From Lacihabitans sp. LS3-19 (lineage in GTDB: Bacteria > Bacteroidota > Bacteroidia > Cytophagales > Spirosomataceae), in the NCBI RefSeq assembly GCF_024343575.1, contig NZ_RJUA01000018.1:1-62295 (forward strand): a stretch of 62,295 nucleotides of DNA, given 5' to 3'. This document shows, piece by piece, positions 8,564-17,385 of this stretch. The position numbers and the translations under genes are program-made. The notes beneath the pieces were generated by a model. That model did no database searches. It had not been told where the DNA came from and was given only the letters and a program-made list of their open reading frames with translations. Position 1 is the first letter of the stretch, and the number at the start of each line of letters is the position of its first letter.

Positions 8564-11007
8564 CAACCAGCTATTTTGGCATGAAAGACCTCGTTTCCTC
8601 CAGCCTGAAAACCAGGATCTAACTGTACGTATTTCCCAGCTTGGTAGGTTGTTCCTGAGGCTACATTTGCTTGACTCTTAATAAAATCTGAAACTTTGTA
8701 TGTGCCAGCAGATTGTGAAACAGATGGATAGCTTACGCTATTTGGGCAAATAACATTTATCATTAAGTCAACTATTTCTCCATAACCTTGACCTTCACTT
8801 GCAGAACATGGATCAGACGAAAGTCCGCCATAAATTGTTTTTATTCTCATTCTATGGCTTCCAATAATTGCAGTATTAGAAATGACTAAGTTTGTTTGGA
8901 CTTCATTCCAGAGATTTCCGTTAAAAAAACTAAAAACAACCTCTGAATTTTCAAAAATATTATCATCGTCGAAATCTATCCACACCACTACTCCATCTTC
9001 CCAAATGCCGGGATTACCAATTTTAAGAACATACGTTGAATCCCTAACTAAATTTAAGCTTGGATCTGGGACTATTAACTCAAAACCTGAATTTGAGCAA
9101 TCTCTTATGACAGAAAAAATATTTACATTATTAGAATCTATTTTTATCGAAGCTATTTGATCAAAATCTGTACAATCTAAACCAGTAGGTATACAAACTG
9201 GACACAATGGCGTATAAGTAACGGAAACTGGAATTCTAGAAGTAGAACCACAATTTAAATTTGAGCATTCAACATAGAATGTTGTATCACCGACAATTCC
9301 TGAAACTAAAAAATCTTTCCCTGTGAACAACGAGGCACCGCCAGAAGCAGTTGGGTACCATTTATACATTAAATTAAAACATCCACTTGCAGAAAGATTT
9401 GATGTAGCATTTTCTCCACAAGCATCTTCAGAATTGCCCAAAGGAGTAATGGTAGAAAAAATTATAACTTGAAGTTTAGACCTGCGGCTTTCACAACTAT
9501 TTTGGGTACAACTCACATAATAATTTGTATTTGAAGAAATGTTTGGAGTATTAAAAGTAGAACCAGTTGCAATAGAACTTCCACCAAAAGGTGATGAATA
9601 CCATTTAACAGTACCAGCACAGTTGGATGCTAAAAGGGAGAGTGAACCTGAAGCACAAACAACAGTATCTCTAACTGTAGGTTTTTGAACAAATGTACCA
9701 GTTAAACATGAACTATTTGCTGCACCTAATTCAGCAAACATCTTTGCTCCCGGCAAATCACCAAAGCCATTTGCGAAATTAATGCCTACACTGCTGAGGT
9801 GACAATAACTCATAATTGTACCCCCTGCAGTAGGTGTAGGCCCTGGGCTACAACCCCCCTCACTCGGATAACAATTGTCAATAGGTCCAATATTTGTTCC
9901 ATCTGACCAATCACATGAATGTGTATGTGGTAAACCAAAATTATGACCTAATTCATGGGCTATAACTTCCACATTCCAAGAAAAGGTGGGAATATTCGTT
10001 ACACTATTTTTGATATTTGCACTTAAACCTTTGGCATATTGTTTTGAGCAGTTTGAAAATACTGCCCTTGTAGACATTCCATTAAATACTGGGTCACCTC
10101 CGATAATATAAGCGACTCCTCCTCCTAAGGTTTTAGTAGAAACCAAATGGGCAATATCACCATTAAAAGAATTGCCTTGTCCTTGCCAATAATTATACAA
10201 TAAATCAAGACTTTGACTTGTAGTTGTAGCTGAACTATAAGGATCTGAAGTAGTCCAAACAAATAAGGAAGACAACACTATACTGACGCCTTCATTAAAA
10301 TACAAAGTTGCCACATTATTAAAAATGGAAGTCATTTGATTGGTAACTGTTGTAGCGTTACTACCCCAATCCAAATACATCTGATAATCAGCCTCTAAAA
10401 ATATTTCCACTGTTTTACAAGTACTAACCGAAACCTGTTTGTTCGAAGCATCAGGCAAGACCTCAACTTGTTTCATTACCTCACCAGCACAAATTGGCGT
10501 ATTGTTTTGTATTTCGTTGGTATTATAAACTATATGAAAATTTTCTTTATTGCTTTTTATTTTTCCTAATGTAAGGTTGATTTTATCGTTTTGGATCAAG
10601 CCTTCCACGCTGTTTTTAGTAACAGTAATACTCACAAAAGATTTAGGATCTCCTTTTATTTTTCCTCTGTAAAAACTTGGTAAATCCATTTTATATTCCC
10701 CCTGAGGAGTCATGACCTTAAAATCTGGTGAAGTAATAGTAGCTGGTTCCAATTCAAGCACCAAATCTCCATTTTTAGTAGGAATGGCCAATTGATAAAA
10801 ATCTTTTTGGGAATACAATTGATTATTTATTTCAGTATTTAAAGCCAATATCTGTCCAGAACTTATTCTGCTAACGGAGGTTTTCAATTCCAAAGAATTT
10901 ATGTTATTAATAGTTTTTTTAGAAAATAAGTTGAAGATGTTTGTCTGTGCAATGGAGGAAACTTGAATAATTAAAAATATTAGAAAAAGAAGGCCTCTTT
11001 TTTTCAT
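8557..11007 (-). CDS. Secreted reprolysin-like zinc metalloprotease with Ig-like, GEVED and coathanger domains
   Basis: An 816-aa multidomain secreted protein. A signal peptide (to about residue 20) is followed by a propeptide-like region. The catalytic domain holds the zinc motif HELGHNFGLPHTH near residue 352 and a downstream MSYCH Met-turn, as in metzincin proteases of the M12B type. Two Ig-like modules follow (each with a KWY and a paired-Cys pattern), then a GEVED-type domain (DGVVVWIDFDDDNIFENSE). The C-terminus (TYQAGKYVQLDPGFQAGGN to the terminal IAGC) matches the coathanger-stack domain found at the end of many Cytophagales secreted proteins, not the usual type IX sorting domain. It probably acts outside the cell on proteins. 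Confidence 0.9.
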   Translation of the reverse strand: MKKRGLLFLIFLIIQVSSIAQTNIFNLFSKKTINNINSLELKTSVSRISSGQILALNTEINNQLYSQKDFYQLAIPTKNGDLVLELEPATITSPDFKVMTPQGEYKMDLPSFYRGKIKGDPKSFVSITVTKNSVEGLIQNDKINLTLGKIKSNKENFHIVYNTNEIQNNTPICAGEVMKQVEVLPDASNKQVSVSTCKTVEIFLEADYQMYLDWGSNATTVTNQMTSIFNNVATLYFNEGVSIVLSSLFVWTTSDPYSSATTTSQSLDLLYNYWQGQGNSFNGDIAHLVSTKTLGGGVAYIIGGDPVFNGMSTRAVFSNCSKQYAKGLSANIKNSVTNIPTFSWNVEVIAHELGHNFGLPHTHSCDWSDGTNIGPIDNCYPSEGGCSPGPTPTAGGTIMSYCHLSSVGINFANGFGDLPGAKMFAELGAANSSCLTGTFVQKPTVRDTVVCASGSLSLLASNCAGTVKWYSSPFGGSSIATGSTFNTPNISSNTNYYVSCTQNSCESRRSKLQVIIFSTITPLGNSEDACGENATSNLSASGCFNLMYKWYPTASGGASLFTGKDFLVSGIVGDTTFYVECSNLNCGSTSRIPVSVTYTPLCPVCIPTGLDCTDFDQIASIKIDSNNVNIFSVIRDCSNSGFELIVPDPSLNLVRDSTYVLKIGNPGIWEDGVVVWIDFDDDNIFENSEVVFSFFNGNLWNEVQTNLVISNTAIIGSHRMRIKTIYGGLSSDPCSASEGQGYGEIVDLMINVICPNSVSYPSVSQSAGTYKVSDFIKSQANVASGTTYQAGKYVQLDPGFQAGGNEVFHAKIAGCQ

Positions 11008-11153
11008 AAACTAAATTTTAGAATTGAGCCTTAAAAGTAAAATATCGAAATTAAATTTCAGCGAATATTTTTAAATTTTCAAAAAAAAAAGTACAAGATT
11101 TTTCATTGCAAAGAAATTTCTTTCAGCTATTATGATTCAAACCCTAAATTATC

Positions 11154-11161
11154 TAATTTTG
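11154..11161 (+). promoter_or_regulatory. -7 promoter element of yebC
   Basis: TAATTTTG fits TAnnTTTG and lies 23 bases before the yebC start codon. No clear TTG is seen at -33. Confidence 0.5.
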
Positions 11162-11184
11162 CGGCTTGAAATTTCAGAAAATCT

Positions 11185-11907
11185 ATGGGAAGAGCATTTG
11201 AATTTAGAAAAGCACGTAAAATGAAACGTTGGTCCTCTATGGCCAAGGTATTTACACGTATAGGCAAGGACATCGTGATGGCCGTGAAATCAGGCGGACC
11301 AGACCCAAGCACCAACTCACGTTTGAGGGCAGTTATCCAAAACGCCAAAGCAGCCAACATGCCAAAGGTTAATGTGGAAAACGCCATCAAAAAAGCTTCT
11401 TCGAAAGACCAAGAAGACTACAAAGAAATGGTACTGGAAGGATATGGAATGCACGGAGTGGCGGTTTTGGTAGAATGTACCACAGACAACAACAACCGAA
11501 CAGTAGCCAATGTGCGTAGCTATTTCACAAAATGTAACGGAAACCTTGGAACAAACGGTATGTTGGATTTTATTTTTGAAAGAAAATGCATCTTTAAAAT
11601 AGCCAACACGCCTAATATCGACTTAGAAGAACTAGAGTTTGAATTGATAGATTTTGGTGCAGACGATGTGTTTTTAGATGAAGAACATGACCAAATCAAC
11701 ATCTACGGAGAATTCACTTCTTATGGTGCCATTCAGAAATTCTTAGAAGAAAAAGGCTTTGAATTGGTACATGCTGACTTTGAAAGAATTCCGACAGACA
11801 CTAAAAAATTAAGCGAAGCTGATGCCGCTGACCTTGATAAATTACTTGAAAAATTAGACGAAGATGATGACGTGCAAAACGTTTATCACAATATGGTTAT
11901 TGAATAA
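11185..11907 (+). CDS. YebC/PmpR family regulator (TACO1-like)
   Basis: A 240-aa protein of full family length. The N-terminus MGRAFEFRKARKMKRWSSMA, the RVGKDI-like RIGKDIVMAVKSGG, the LRAVIQNAKAANMPK segment and the GYGMHGVAVLVE core are diagnostic. Family members have been described both as DNA-binding regulators and as translation factors that help ribosomes at difficult sequences, so the role is left open. It is a single-gene unit followed by a short duplication and a strong terminator. Confidence 0.93.
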   Translation: MGRAFEFRKARKMKRWSSMAKVFTRIGKDIVMAVKSGGPDPSTNSRLRAVIQNAKAANMPKVNVENAIKKASSKDQEDYKEMVLEGYGMHGVAVLVECTTDNNNRTVANVRSYFTKCNGNLGTNGMLDFIFERKCIFKIANTPNIDLEELEFELIDFGADDVFLDEEHDQINIYGEFTSYGAIQKFLEEKGFELVHADFERIPTDTKKLSEADAADLDKLLEKLDEDDDVQNVYHNMVIE

Positions 11908-11983
11908 ATTGGTTTCCCAGTTGCTATCGGGAGGTTAATTGGTTAATTGGTTTCCCGATTGCTATCGGGAGGTTAATTGGTTA
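11908..11983. repeat. Direct duplication of a 38-bp hairpin-bearing unit
   Basis: Two tandem 38-base copies begin at 11908 and 11946. The second contains the perfect stem CCCGAT/ATCGGG; in the first the stem is imperfect because of two base changes. The unit lies in the 3' flank of yebC, ahead of the terminator. Confidence 0.85.
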
Positions 11984-12015
11984 ATGAAAATTAGAAACTT
12001 TGAATTAAAGTTCAC

Positions 12016-12046
12016 AAAAAAGGTCAACGATTGCGTTGACCTTTTT
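12016..12046. terminator. Bidirectional terminator between yebC and the Spy-like gene
   Basis: The stem AAAAAGGTCAACG pairs with CGTTGACCTTTTT around a four-base loop. It is perfect over 13 pairs, with A and T tracts that serve either direction, and sits between convergent genes. Confidence 0.92.
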
Positions 12047-12051
12047 GATTT

Positions 12052-12474
12052 TTACCCTTTGTTTTCTGTTCGCCCACCATGGTGAGGACCGCCATGATTT
12101 CCGTGTCTTCCTTTCTTCATTCCTTCTTTTCTTTTGGCATCGTTGGTGGCCATTTTTTCTTCGAAAGTCTTGTATTGCTCTGGAGTCAATATCTTTTTCA
12201 TTTCGTTTTTGTAGGCAAGTTTTTTTGCCTCATGTTTGGCTTTCATTTCTATACGTTCAGCCTCACGATTGGCTACCGACTCTTTGTTGAGCTTGGCAAC
12301 AGCCGCAAACTGCTCGTCTGTCAATTTCAAATCTGCCTTAAGTCTCTCGCTTCGCTTTTCAGCCATTTTTTCAGGATTAAAGTCTCGCTTGCCAACTTCG
12401 TTTCCACTTTTTTGGGCAAAAGCACCAACTGATAAAGCAGAAATAAGGGCCAAAGACAAAATTAACTTTTTCAT
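12052..12474 (-). CDS. Spy/CpxP-like periplasmic protein with His-rich tail
   Basis: A 140-aa protein with a signal peptide (MKKLILSLALISALSVGAFA). The mature part is helical and charged and carries two LTxxQ motifs (LTDEQFAAV near 57 and LTPEQYKTF near 97), the mark of Spy/CpxP-type periplasmic chaperones. The C-terminus is rich in His and Gly (RHGNHGGPHHGG), which may bind metal. It is close to DUF4890-type proteins of Bacteroidota. The role in envelope protein folding or metal stress is inferred from the family. Confidence 0.8.
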   Translation of the reverse strand: MKKLILSLALISALSVGAFAQKSGNEVGKRDFNPEKMAEKRSERLKADLKLTDEQFAAVAKLNKESVANREAERIEMKAKHEAKKLAYKNEMKKILTPEQYKTFEEKMATNDAKRKEGMKKGRHGNHGGPHHGGRTENKG

Positions 12475-12635
12475 AATTGTATTTTTTATTTGTTATCCGG
12501 CTTTGACAGTTCCATTTGCATAAGGTTTAGCCCACAAATGTTAAAATATTTTAAAATTATAATTTAATTATTGGCCTTTTCGAAGTCTTCTTTTAGTTTT
12601 TCAAATCACTTGTATGCCTTTAAATGTTAATAAAC

Positions 12636-12643
12636 TATCTTTG
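12636..12643 (+). promoter_or_regulatory. -7 promoter element of tpiA
   Basis: TATCTTTG fits TAnnTTTG and lies 33 bases before the tpiA start. A TTG at 12610-12612 is 23 bases upstream, slightly longer than usual spacing. Confidence 0.55.
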
Positions 12644-12676
12644 CGTAATTTTTGAAATATAACGTTAGCAAAAACA

Positions 12677-13444
12677 ATGAGAAAAAAATACGCGGCAGGT
12701 AACTGGAAAATGAACAAAACTTTTGAAGAAGGCCAAATCCTTTTATCAGAAGTAGTAAATATGGTTGGTGACGAACTTACAAATCCAAACGTTCAGGTGG
12801 TTTTGGGTGTTCCTTTCCCTTATTTAAGTTCTTTTAGCAAACTTATAAATACGCCAAAAGTAGCTTTGGCTGCACAAAACTGTCATCCAAAGCCTTCTGG
12901 AGCATACACAGGTGAAGTTTCTGTGTCAATGTTGAAGTCCGTTGGAGTGACTTACATCATCATCGGTCACTCAGAGCGTCGTGAGTATTTCTTAGAGTCT
13001 GATGCATTTATAGCAGAAAAAGTAGATGCTATTTTGGCTGAAGGATTGACGCCAATCTTCTGTTGTGGTGAAACTTTGGCACAACGTGAAGCAGGTATTC
13101 ACTTTGACTTTGTATGTGGTCAATTGACCAATAGTCTTTTCCATCTTTCAGCAGAGGCTTTGCAAAAAGTTGTTATCGCTTACGAACCAATTTGGGCTAT
13201 CGGAACTGGCGTAACAGCATCTTCAGCTCAAGCTCAAGAGATGCACAAAGTTTTACGTGATCACTTGGCAAGCAAGTACGGACAAACTGTAGCGGATGAA
13301 ATTTCTATCCTTTACGGTGGAAGTGTAGGTGCTGGCAATGCCGTGGAATTGTTCTCTCAACCTGATGTTGACGGTGGACTTGTAGGCGGAGCTTCATTAA
13401 AATCAAGAGACTTTACAGATATTTCTAAGTCGTTTCCTGCATAA
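12677..13444 (+). CDS. tpiA: Triosephosphate isomerase
   Basis: A glycolytic enzyme that interconverts dihydroxyacetone phosphate and glyceraldehyde 3-phosphate. It has the full 255-aa length with the standard sites: AGNWKMNKT (N and K near 11-13), the catalytic histidine in IIIGHSERRE, the catalytic glutamate in AYEPIWAIGTG, and the phosphate loop ISILYGGSVG. It is monocistronic with its own promoter element and terminator. It has more G+C-rich, regular codon choice than its neighbours, as expected of a highly expressed gene. Confidence 0.98.
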   Translation: MRKKYAAGNWKMNKTFEEGQILLSEVVNMVGDELTNPNVQVVLGVPFPYLSSFSKLINTPKVALAAQNCHPKPSGAYTGEVSVSMLKSVGVTYIIIGHSERREYFLESDAFIAEKVDAILAEGLTPIFCCGETLAQREAGIHFDFVCGQLTNSLFHLSAEALQKVVIAYEPIWAIGTGVTASSAQAQEMHKVLRDHLASKYGQTVADEISILYGGSVGAGNAVELFSQPDVDGGLVGGASLKSRDFTDISKSFPA

Positions 13445-13496
13445 GAGATAATAATAAATTGATTTAGGTCAGCACTGATGTTAAGACCGACTTAAG

Positions 13497-13524
13497 AGTC
13501 AATACATTACGTGTTGGCTTTTTT
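13497..13524 (+). terminator. Terminator after tpiA
   Basis: AGTCAATAC (13497-13505) pairs with GTGTTGGCT (13511-13519), with some G-U pairs, followed by six Ts. Confidence 0.7.
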
Positions 13525-13609
13525 GCTTTTTGAAAGAAATTCTAAAGCATAATTTTTAAACAATATAATCGTTTTCTGAGGAAACTATATTCCAAAAGTT
13601 CACCCACAA

Positions 13610-14494
13610 ATGAAGGCAATTTATCTACTTTTTTTCGCACAAATATCTTTGGCACAAATCTCAGGAGTTGTCAAAGATTCTAAAACTATGGAACCGATTC
13701 CTTATGTTAATATCGGAGTTGAAAACCAAAACATAGGAATCTCAGCTAATGAAAAAGGAGAATTTATTTTGCCAATTTTAAAAACAGATGATGTTGTAAT
13801 ATTTTCTGCAGTTGGCTATAAAATACTGAAAATCAAAACTGAAAATTTCACAAAATCTATATGTCTTGAGCAACAGGCAATTAATTTGGCTGAAATTATA
13901 ATAAAACCAAGGAAAAACAAAAATTCTAAAACCATAGGAAAAATTAATAAAAAAAAGGTAGATGCTTTTTTTGCCAATCGTGGTTTACCTCAAATAACGG
14001 CCAAGTTTATACCTTACTCCGAATCAATTTCCACCACGAGATTTATAAAATCGATAAAAATAGTTACTCGGAGTGAAATAAAAAATTCCATATTTAATAT
14101 AAGACTATACTCACCAAACGAAAGAGGCGAACCTTCTGAATTCTATTACAATCAAAATATTGTTGGAACTTGTGAAAAAGGTAAAAAAATCACTGAAATC
14201 TATGTGGAAAATTTAAATATCAAATTCCCAGAAACGGGCTTGTTCGTTGGAGCAGAATGGCTAATTATTGAGCAAAATAAATTCGTTTATCAATACTATG
14301 AAAAAGGAAAAAAAGAAAAAATGCAAAAAACTGAATATTCACCATGGTTTGGTGGGAGGATGGAAAAAGAAAATTTTGGATGGACCTATTTAAAAAACTC
14401 TGCTTGGCATAAGCAAGTCAAATTTTCAGCAGATATCAAGGATTACAAAGGGAAATTTAATAATTTGGCTTTAGAACTGGTGCTAACGGATTAA
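13610..14494 (+). CDS. Secreted protein with carboxypeptidase-regulatory-like domain
   Basis: A 294-aa protein with a short signal peptide (MKAIYLLFFAQISLAQ). Residues about 17-95 form a CarboxypepD_reg-like beta-sandwich (ISGVVKDSKTMEPIPYVNIG, then FILPILKTDDVVIFSAVGYK), as often found at the start of TonB receptors and surface proteins. The remaining 200 residues are not recognised and carry no barrel. They are rich in basic and aromatic residues. It is probably periplasmic or outer-membrane-associated; function unknown. Confidence 0.8.
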   Translation: MKAIYLLFFAQISLAQISGVVKDSKTMEPIPYVNIGVENQNIGISANEKGEFILPILKTDDVVIFSAVGYKILKIKTENFTKSICLEQQAINLAEIIIKPRKNKNSKTIGKINKKKVDAFFANRGLPQITAKFIPYSESISTTRFIKSIKIVTRSEIKNSIFNIRLYSPNERGEPSEFYYNQNIVGTCEKGKKITEIYVENLNIKFPETGLFVGAEWLIIEQNKFVYQYYEKGKKEKMQKTEYSPWFGGRMEKENFGWTYLKNSAWHKQVKFSADIKDYKGKFNNLALELVLTD

Positions 14495-14559
14495 TAGTAC
14501 AAAAAAAAGACACACTTTTCAGCATGCCTTTCATTCAAAATTATATCTTTCCTCAAATA

Positions 14560-14925
14560 TTAAAACGGCAAATCATCTTCTCCTTCTAATGCTGCTGGAA
14601 TTGGTGCTGGAGTAGCTGGAGCTGCTGAGGCCGCAGGAGCTGAAGTAGCTCCACTTTCTTTCTCTATTCTCCATCCTTGTATACTGTTGAAATACCTGGT
14701 TTCACCTTGTGGGTTTACCCACTCTCTACCTCTCAAGTTTATCGAAACTTTCACAGCATCACCTATGGCGTAATTGTTCAATAAATCACATTTGTCTTGC
14801 GTAAACTCAATGATGATATGCTGAGGATAAGTTTCTTCGGTAGTCACTACCAATTCTCTCTTTTTGAATGAGGCACTTACTTGCTGCTCAGGGTTTATTA
14901 CTTTAATATTTCCAGATACTTCCAT
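14560..14925 (-). CDS. DUF3127 protein, OB-fold/SSB-like
   Basis: A 121-aa protein. Residues 1-85 match DUF3127, a Bacteroidota family with a predicted OB fold (MEVSGNIKVINPEQQVSASF, REWVNPQGETRYFNSIQGWR). It is followed by a low-complexity Ala/Pro linker and an acidic tail ending DDLPF. That layout copies bacterial single-strand DNA-binding protein, whose acidic tail ending in DxPF recruits repair and replication enzymes. A DNA-metabolism role is inferred. It is divergent from the next gene. Confidence 0.85.
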   Translation of the reverse strand: MEVSGNIKVINPEQQVSASFKKRELVVTTEETYPQHIIIEFTQDKCDLLNNYAIGDAVKVSINLRGREWVNPQGETRYFNSIQGWRIEKESGATSAPAASAAPATPAPIPAALEGEDDLPF

Positions 14926-14989
14926 CGTATTATGTTAATTTTGTATAAATTCTAATTACAAATATAAAAACGATAAGTAGGTTTAAAAA

Positions 14990-16000
14990 ATGATAAGTGG
15001 AATAATTTCGGAAATTGCTAAAAAACTAATCGAAGCAGATGCTGGAAAATCCACAATTTCAGTTCGAAAAAATGACCTTTGGGCTTACAAAAGAGCCGAT
15101 GACAATGTTTTTGCCTTGGCTTCTACATTATTTTTACTAAAACAAAACAGCTTTTTTTTTACAAAAGAACAAATGCTAGTTTTTAAAGAAATAGAAAAAA
15201 ATATTCTTTCGAAATTTCATTTATACCAAAACAAAGACGGACTAGAAACCTTTAATTTTTACCGCACCAAACCATCCAAACATTTCCCAAATGGCATTTT
15301 CATGGGGCGTTTTGATCATTTCCGTTTGCCAGATGACATTGATGATACGGCTTTGGTATATCTTTCTGCAGAAAATACAAAAGAACAAACCTTATGGCTA
15401 AAAAAACAATGTAAAACGCATGAAGACAAACTAAATGGTGTTGAAATATACAATACTTGGTTTGGCAAAAACATGCCCAAAGAACAGGATGTTTGTGCTT
15501 TGTTAAATCTATTATATTTGTTTTTCAATCATGACTTACCTTTAGAATCCATTGATAAAAATACCCTTGAGTACCTTGCGAAGTCTGTGGATTTAATCCT
15601 AACGCAACCATTCCGAATCTCGAGACATTACGCAAATTCCACCCTTATTATTTATCACTATGCTCGTTTTATGAGTGATTTTTCTCACCCACTTTTAAAT
15701 TCTAAAAAATCTCAATTGATTTGCCTCGCCTTGGATTTAATAAAAAAAGAGAAGGTTTTTATGAATAAAATATTGCTTGAAACTTCCCTTAAAAAATTTG
15801 GTGAAAAACGAGAAAAAATGAATATTGAAACCAACAAAAACCAAGATTTCTATTCATTTATTGGAGCTCCATTCGCACCTTTCGACAATCCAGCCGCAAG
15901 AATTTTGGCAGACAAAAAATGGGCACAAATATTCTGGAAGTCTGAAATTCATGAACTTGCACTATTATTGGAATATCTTATATTATTCGAAAAAAAATAA
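14990..16000 (+). CDS. Unrecognised 336-aa protein with a DIDDTA motif (possible alpha-toroid)
   Basis: A soluble, mainly helical protein with no signal peptide. Residues 116-121 read DIDDTA in the context LPDDIDDTALVYL, the same form as the general-acid DxDD motif of class II terpene cyclases. Later NTWFGKNMPKEQDVCALLNL and RHYANSTLIIYHYARF resemble repeat helices of an alpha/alpha toroid. The length fits a single barrel, half of a normal class II cyclase, and no terpene-pathway neighbour is present. Cyclase activity is therefore speculative. It is divergent from DUF3127 and followed at once by the promoter of the next gene. Confidence 0.75.
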   Translation: MISGIISEIAKKLIEADAGKSTISVRKNDLWAYKRADDNVFALASTLFLLKQNSFFFTKEQMLVFKEIEKNILSKFHLYQNKDGLETFNFYRTKPSKHFPNGIFMGRFDHFRLPDDIDDTALVYLSAENTKEQTLWLKKQCKTHEDKLNGVEIYNTWFGKNMPKEQDVCALLNLLYLFFNHDLPLESIDKNTLEYLAKSVDLILTQPFRISRHYANSTLIIYHYARFMSDFSHPLLNSKKSQLICLALDLIKKEKVFMNKILLETSLKKFGEKREKMNIETNKNQDFYSFIGAPFAPFDNPAARILADKKWAQIFWKSEIHELALLLEYLILFEKK

Positions 16001-16024
16001 TACGCGAAACTTAGATTAATTTTT

Positions 16025-16032
16025 TAGCTTTG
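16025..16032 (+). promoter_or_regulatory. -7 promoter element of the serine hydrolase
   Basis: TAGCTTTG fits TAnnTTTG and lies 21 bases before the chosen ATG. Because it overlaps an upstream TTG in the same frame, it argues against that earlier start. Confidence 0.5.
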
Positions 16033-16053
16033 TTGAATAACATCAACCTTACA

Positions 16054-17325
16054 ATGAAAAAGACCTTAATTTCTCTTCTACTTTTACTTAATATCAGCCT
16101 TGGATTTTCGCAAGACTTAAAAACAGCGAAACCTGAATCTGCTGGATTTTCTACCTCAAGATTAGAAAGAATCGATGAATTTTTAAACAAACATATTGAA
16201 AACCAATGGCTTCCTGGAGCTGTGGCTATGGTAAGTCGAAATTCGACAATTGTTTATGCTAAATCATTTGGCAAAAGTGGGATAGCAGAACAAAATATGA
16301 AAATGGATGACGTGTTTCGATTAGCTTCTATGACCAAACCCATAGTAACTACAGCCATTATGATATTGGTAGAAAAAGGCAAATGCCTTTTGGATGACCC
16401 AGTATCTAAATATATCCCTGAATTTAAAAACGCAACTATACTCAAGGACGTAAATACAAGTGATTCAAGTTATACAACTGAAAAAGCAAAAAACTATGTA
16501 ACCATTAGGCATCTTTTAACGCACTCCTCAGGTATTGGCTATTCGTTTACTGATCCAAAAAAGGTCGGAGCAGTTTATGGAAAAGCAAAAATCCCTGACG
16601 GAGCCAATATTGACAATGTCACTATCGCAGAAAAAATGAAAGCCTTGGCCGCACTTCCATTGCTTCATGAACCGGGTGAAAAATGGACCTATGGACTTGG
16701 AATAGATATGGCTGGATATTTAGTGGAGGTTTTGTCTGGTCAATCACTTTCTGATTTTTGTGAAAAAGAAATACTGCAACCTTTGGGTATGAAAGATACG
16801 CATTTTTATAGAGACGAAAAAGAAGAAAACAGAGTTGTGCATTTGTATTCTGACATAAACGGAAAAATGATGGATGTGATGGCATTTCCACAGGCAAAGA
16901 ACATTTATTTTCCTACCAGAGGAGCAAAAACCTATTACTCTGGCGGGAGTGGATTATCTGGAACAGCAGCTGACTATATGAAGTTTATGCAAATGATACT
17001 AAATGGAGGTCAGCTCAATGGTATTAGGATATTGAGCAGAAAAAGTGTAGAAGCCATGAGCAATAATCAAATAGATCAATTGTCAATAAACAGCCGAGGA
17101 ACAAAATTTGGCCTTGGTTTTTCTTTAGATACCCAAGAAAGCTCCTATCATAAACTGGGTTCACCTGGCAGACTAGCATGGGGCGGACTCTACAATACAA
17201 CGTTTTGGATAGATCCTAAAGAAAACATTGCTGTGGTACTTATGACGCAAATATACCCAAGCACTCATCAGAGAGAACTTTATGATACCTTCGAAAACTT
17301 GGTTTATCAAGCTTTGAATGATTAA
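16054..17325 (+). CDS. Secreted serine hydrolase, beta-lactamase/penicillin-binding class C fold
   Basis: A 423-aa protein with signal peptide MKKTLISLLLLLNISLGFSQ. The beta-lactamase (class C/EstB-like) domain holds the nucleophile motif SMTK near residue 92, HLLTHSSGIGYSF, a WTYGLGIDMAGYLVE segment in place of the second catalytic motif, and a C-terminal WGGLYNTTFWIDPKENIAVVLMTQ. Such proteins are esterases, D-amino peptidases or peptidoglycan enzymes and are rarely true beta-lactamases. The ATG start was preferred to an upstream in-frame TTG, which lies inside the promoter element. Confidence 0.9.
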   Translation: MKKTLISLLLLLNISLGFSQDLKTAKPESAGFSTSRLERIDEFLNKHIENQWLPGAVAMVSRNSTIVYAKSFGKSGIAEQNMKMDDVFRLASMTKPIVTTAIMILVEKGKCLLDDPVSKYIPEFKNATILKDVNTSDSSYTTEKAKNYVTIRHLLTHSSGIGYSFTDPKKVGAVYGKAKIPDGANIDNVTIAEKMKALAALPLLHEPGEKWTYGLGIDMAGYLVEVLSGQSLSDFCEKEILQPLGMKDTHFYRDEKEENRVVHLYSDINGKMMDVMAFPQAKNIYFPTRGAKTYYSGGSGLSGTAADYMKFMQMILNGGQLNGIRILSRKSVEAMSNNQIDQLSINSRGTKFGLGFSLDTQESSYHKLGSPGRLAWGGLYNTTFWIDPKENIAVVLMTQIYPSTHQRELYDTFENLVYQALND

Positions 17326-17353
17326 GAAGCAAGGTTTTAAAACAATAAATGCC

Positions 17354-17361
17354 TAATTTTG
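17354..17361 (+). promoter_or_regulatory. -7 promoter element of the gldB unit
   Basis: TAATTTTG fits TAnnTTTG and lies 24 bases before the gldB start codon. Confidence 0.5.
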
Positions 17362-17385
17362 CGTTTTGAAACTTAAAAACTCAAA

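Noticed and set aside
16054-17325. True beta-lactamase resistance gene
   Set aside because: The class C fold with SMTK is shared by many esterases and peptidases, and the second catalytic motif is atypical.
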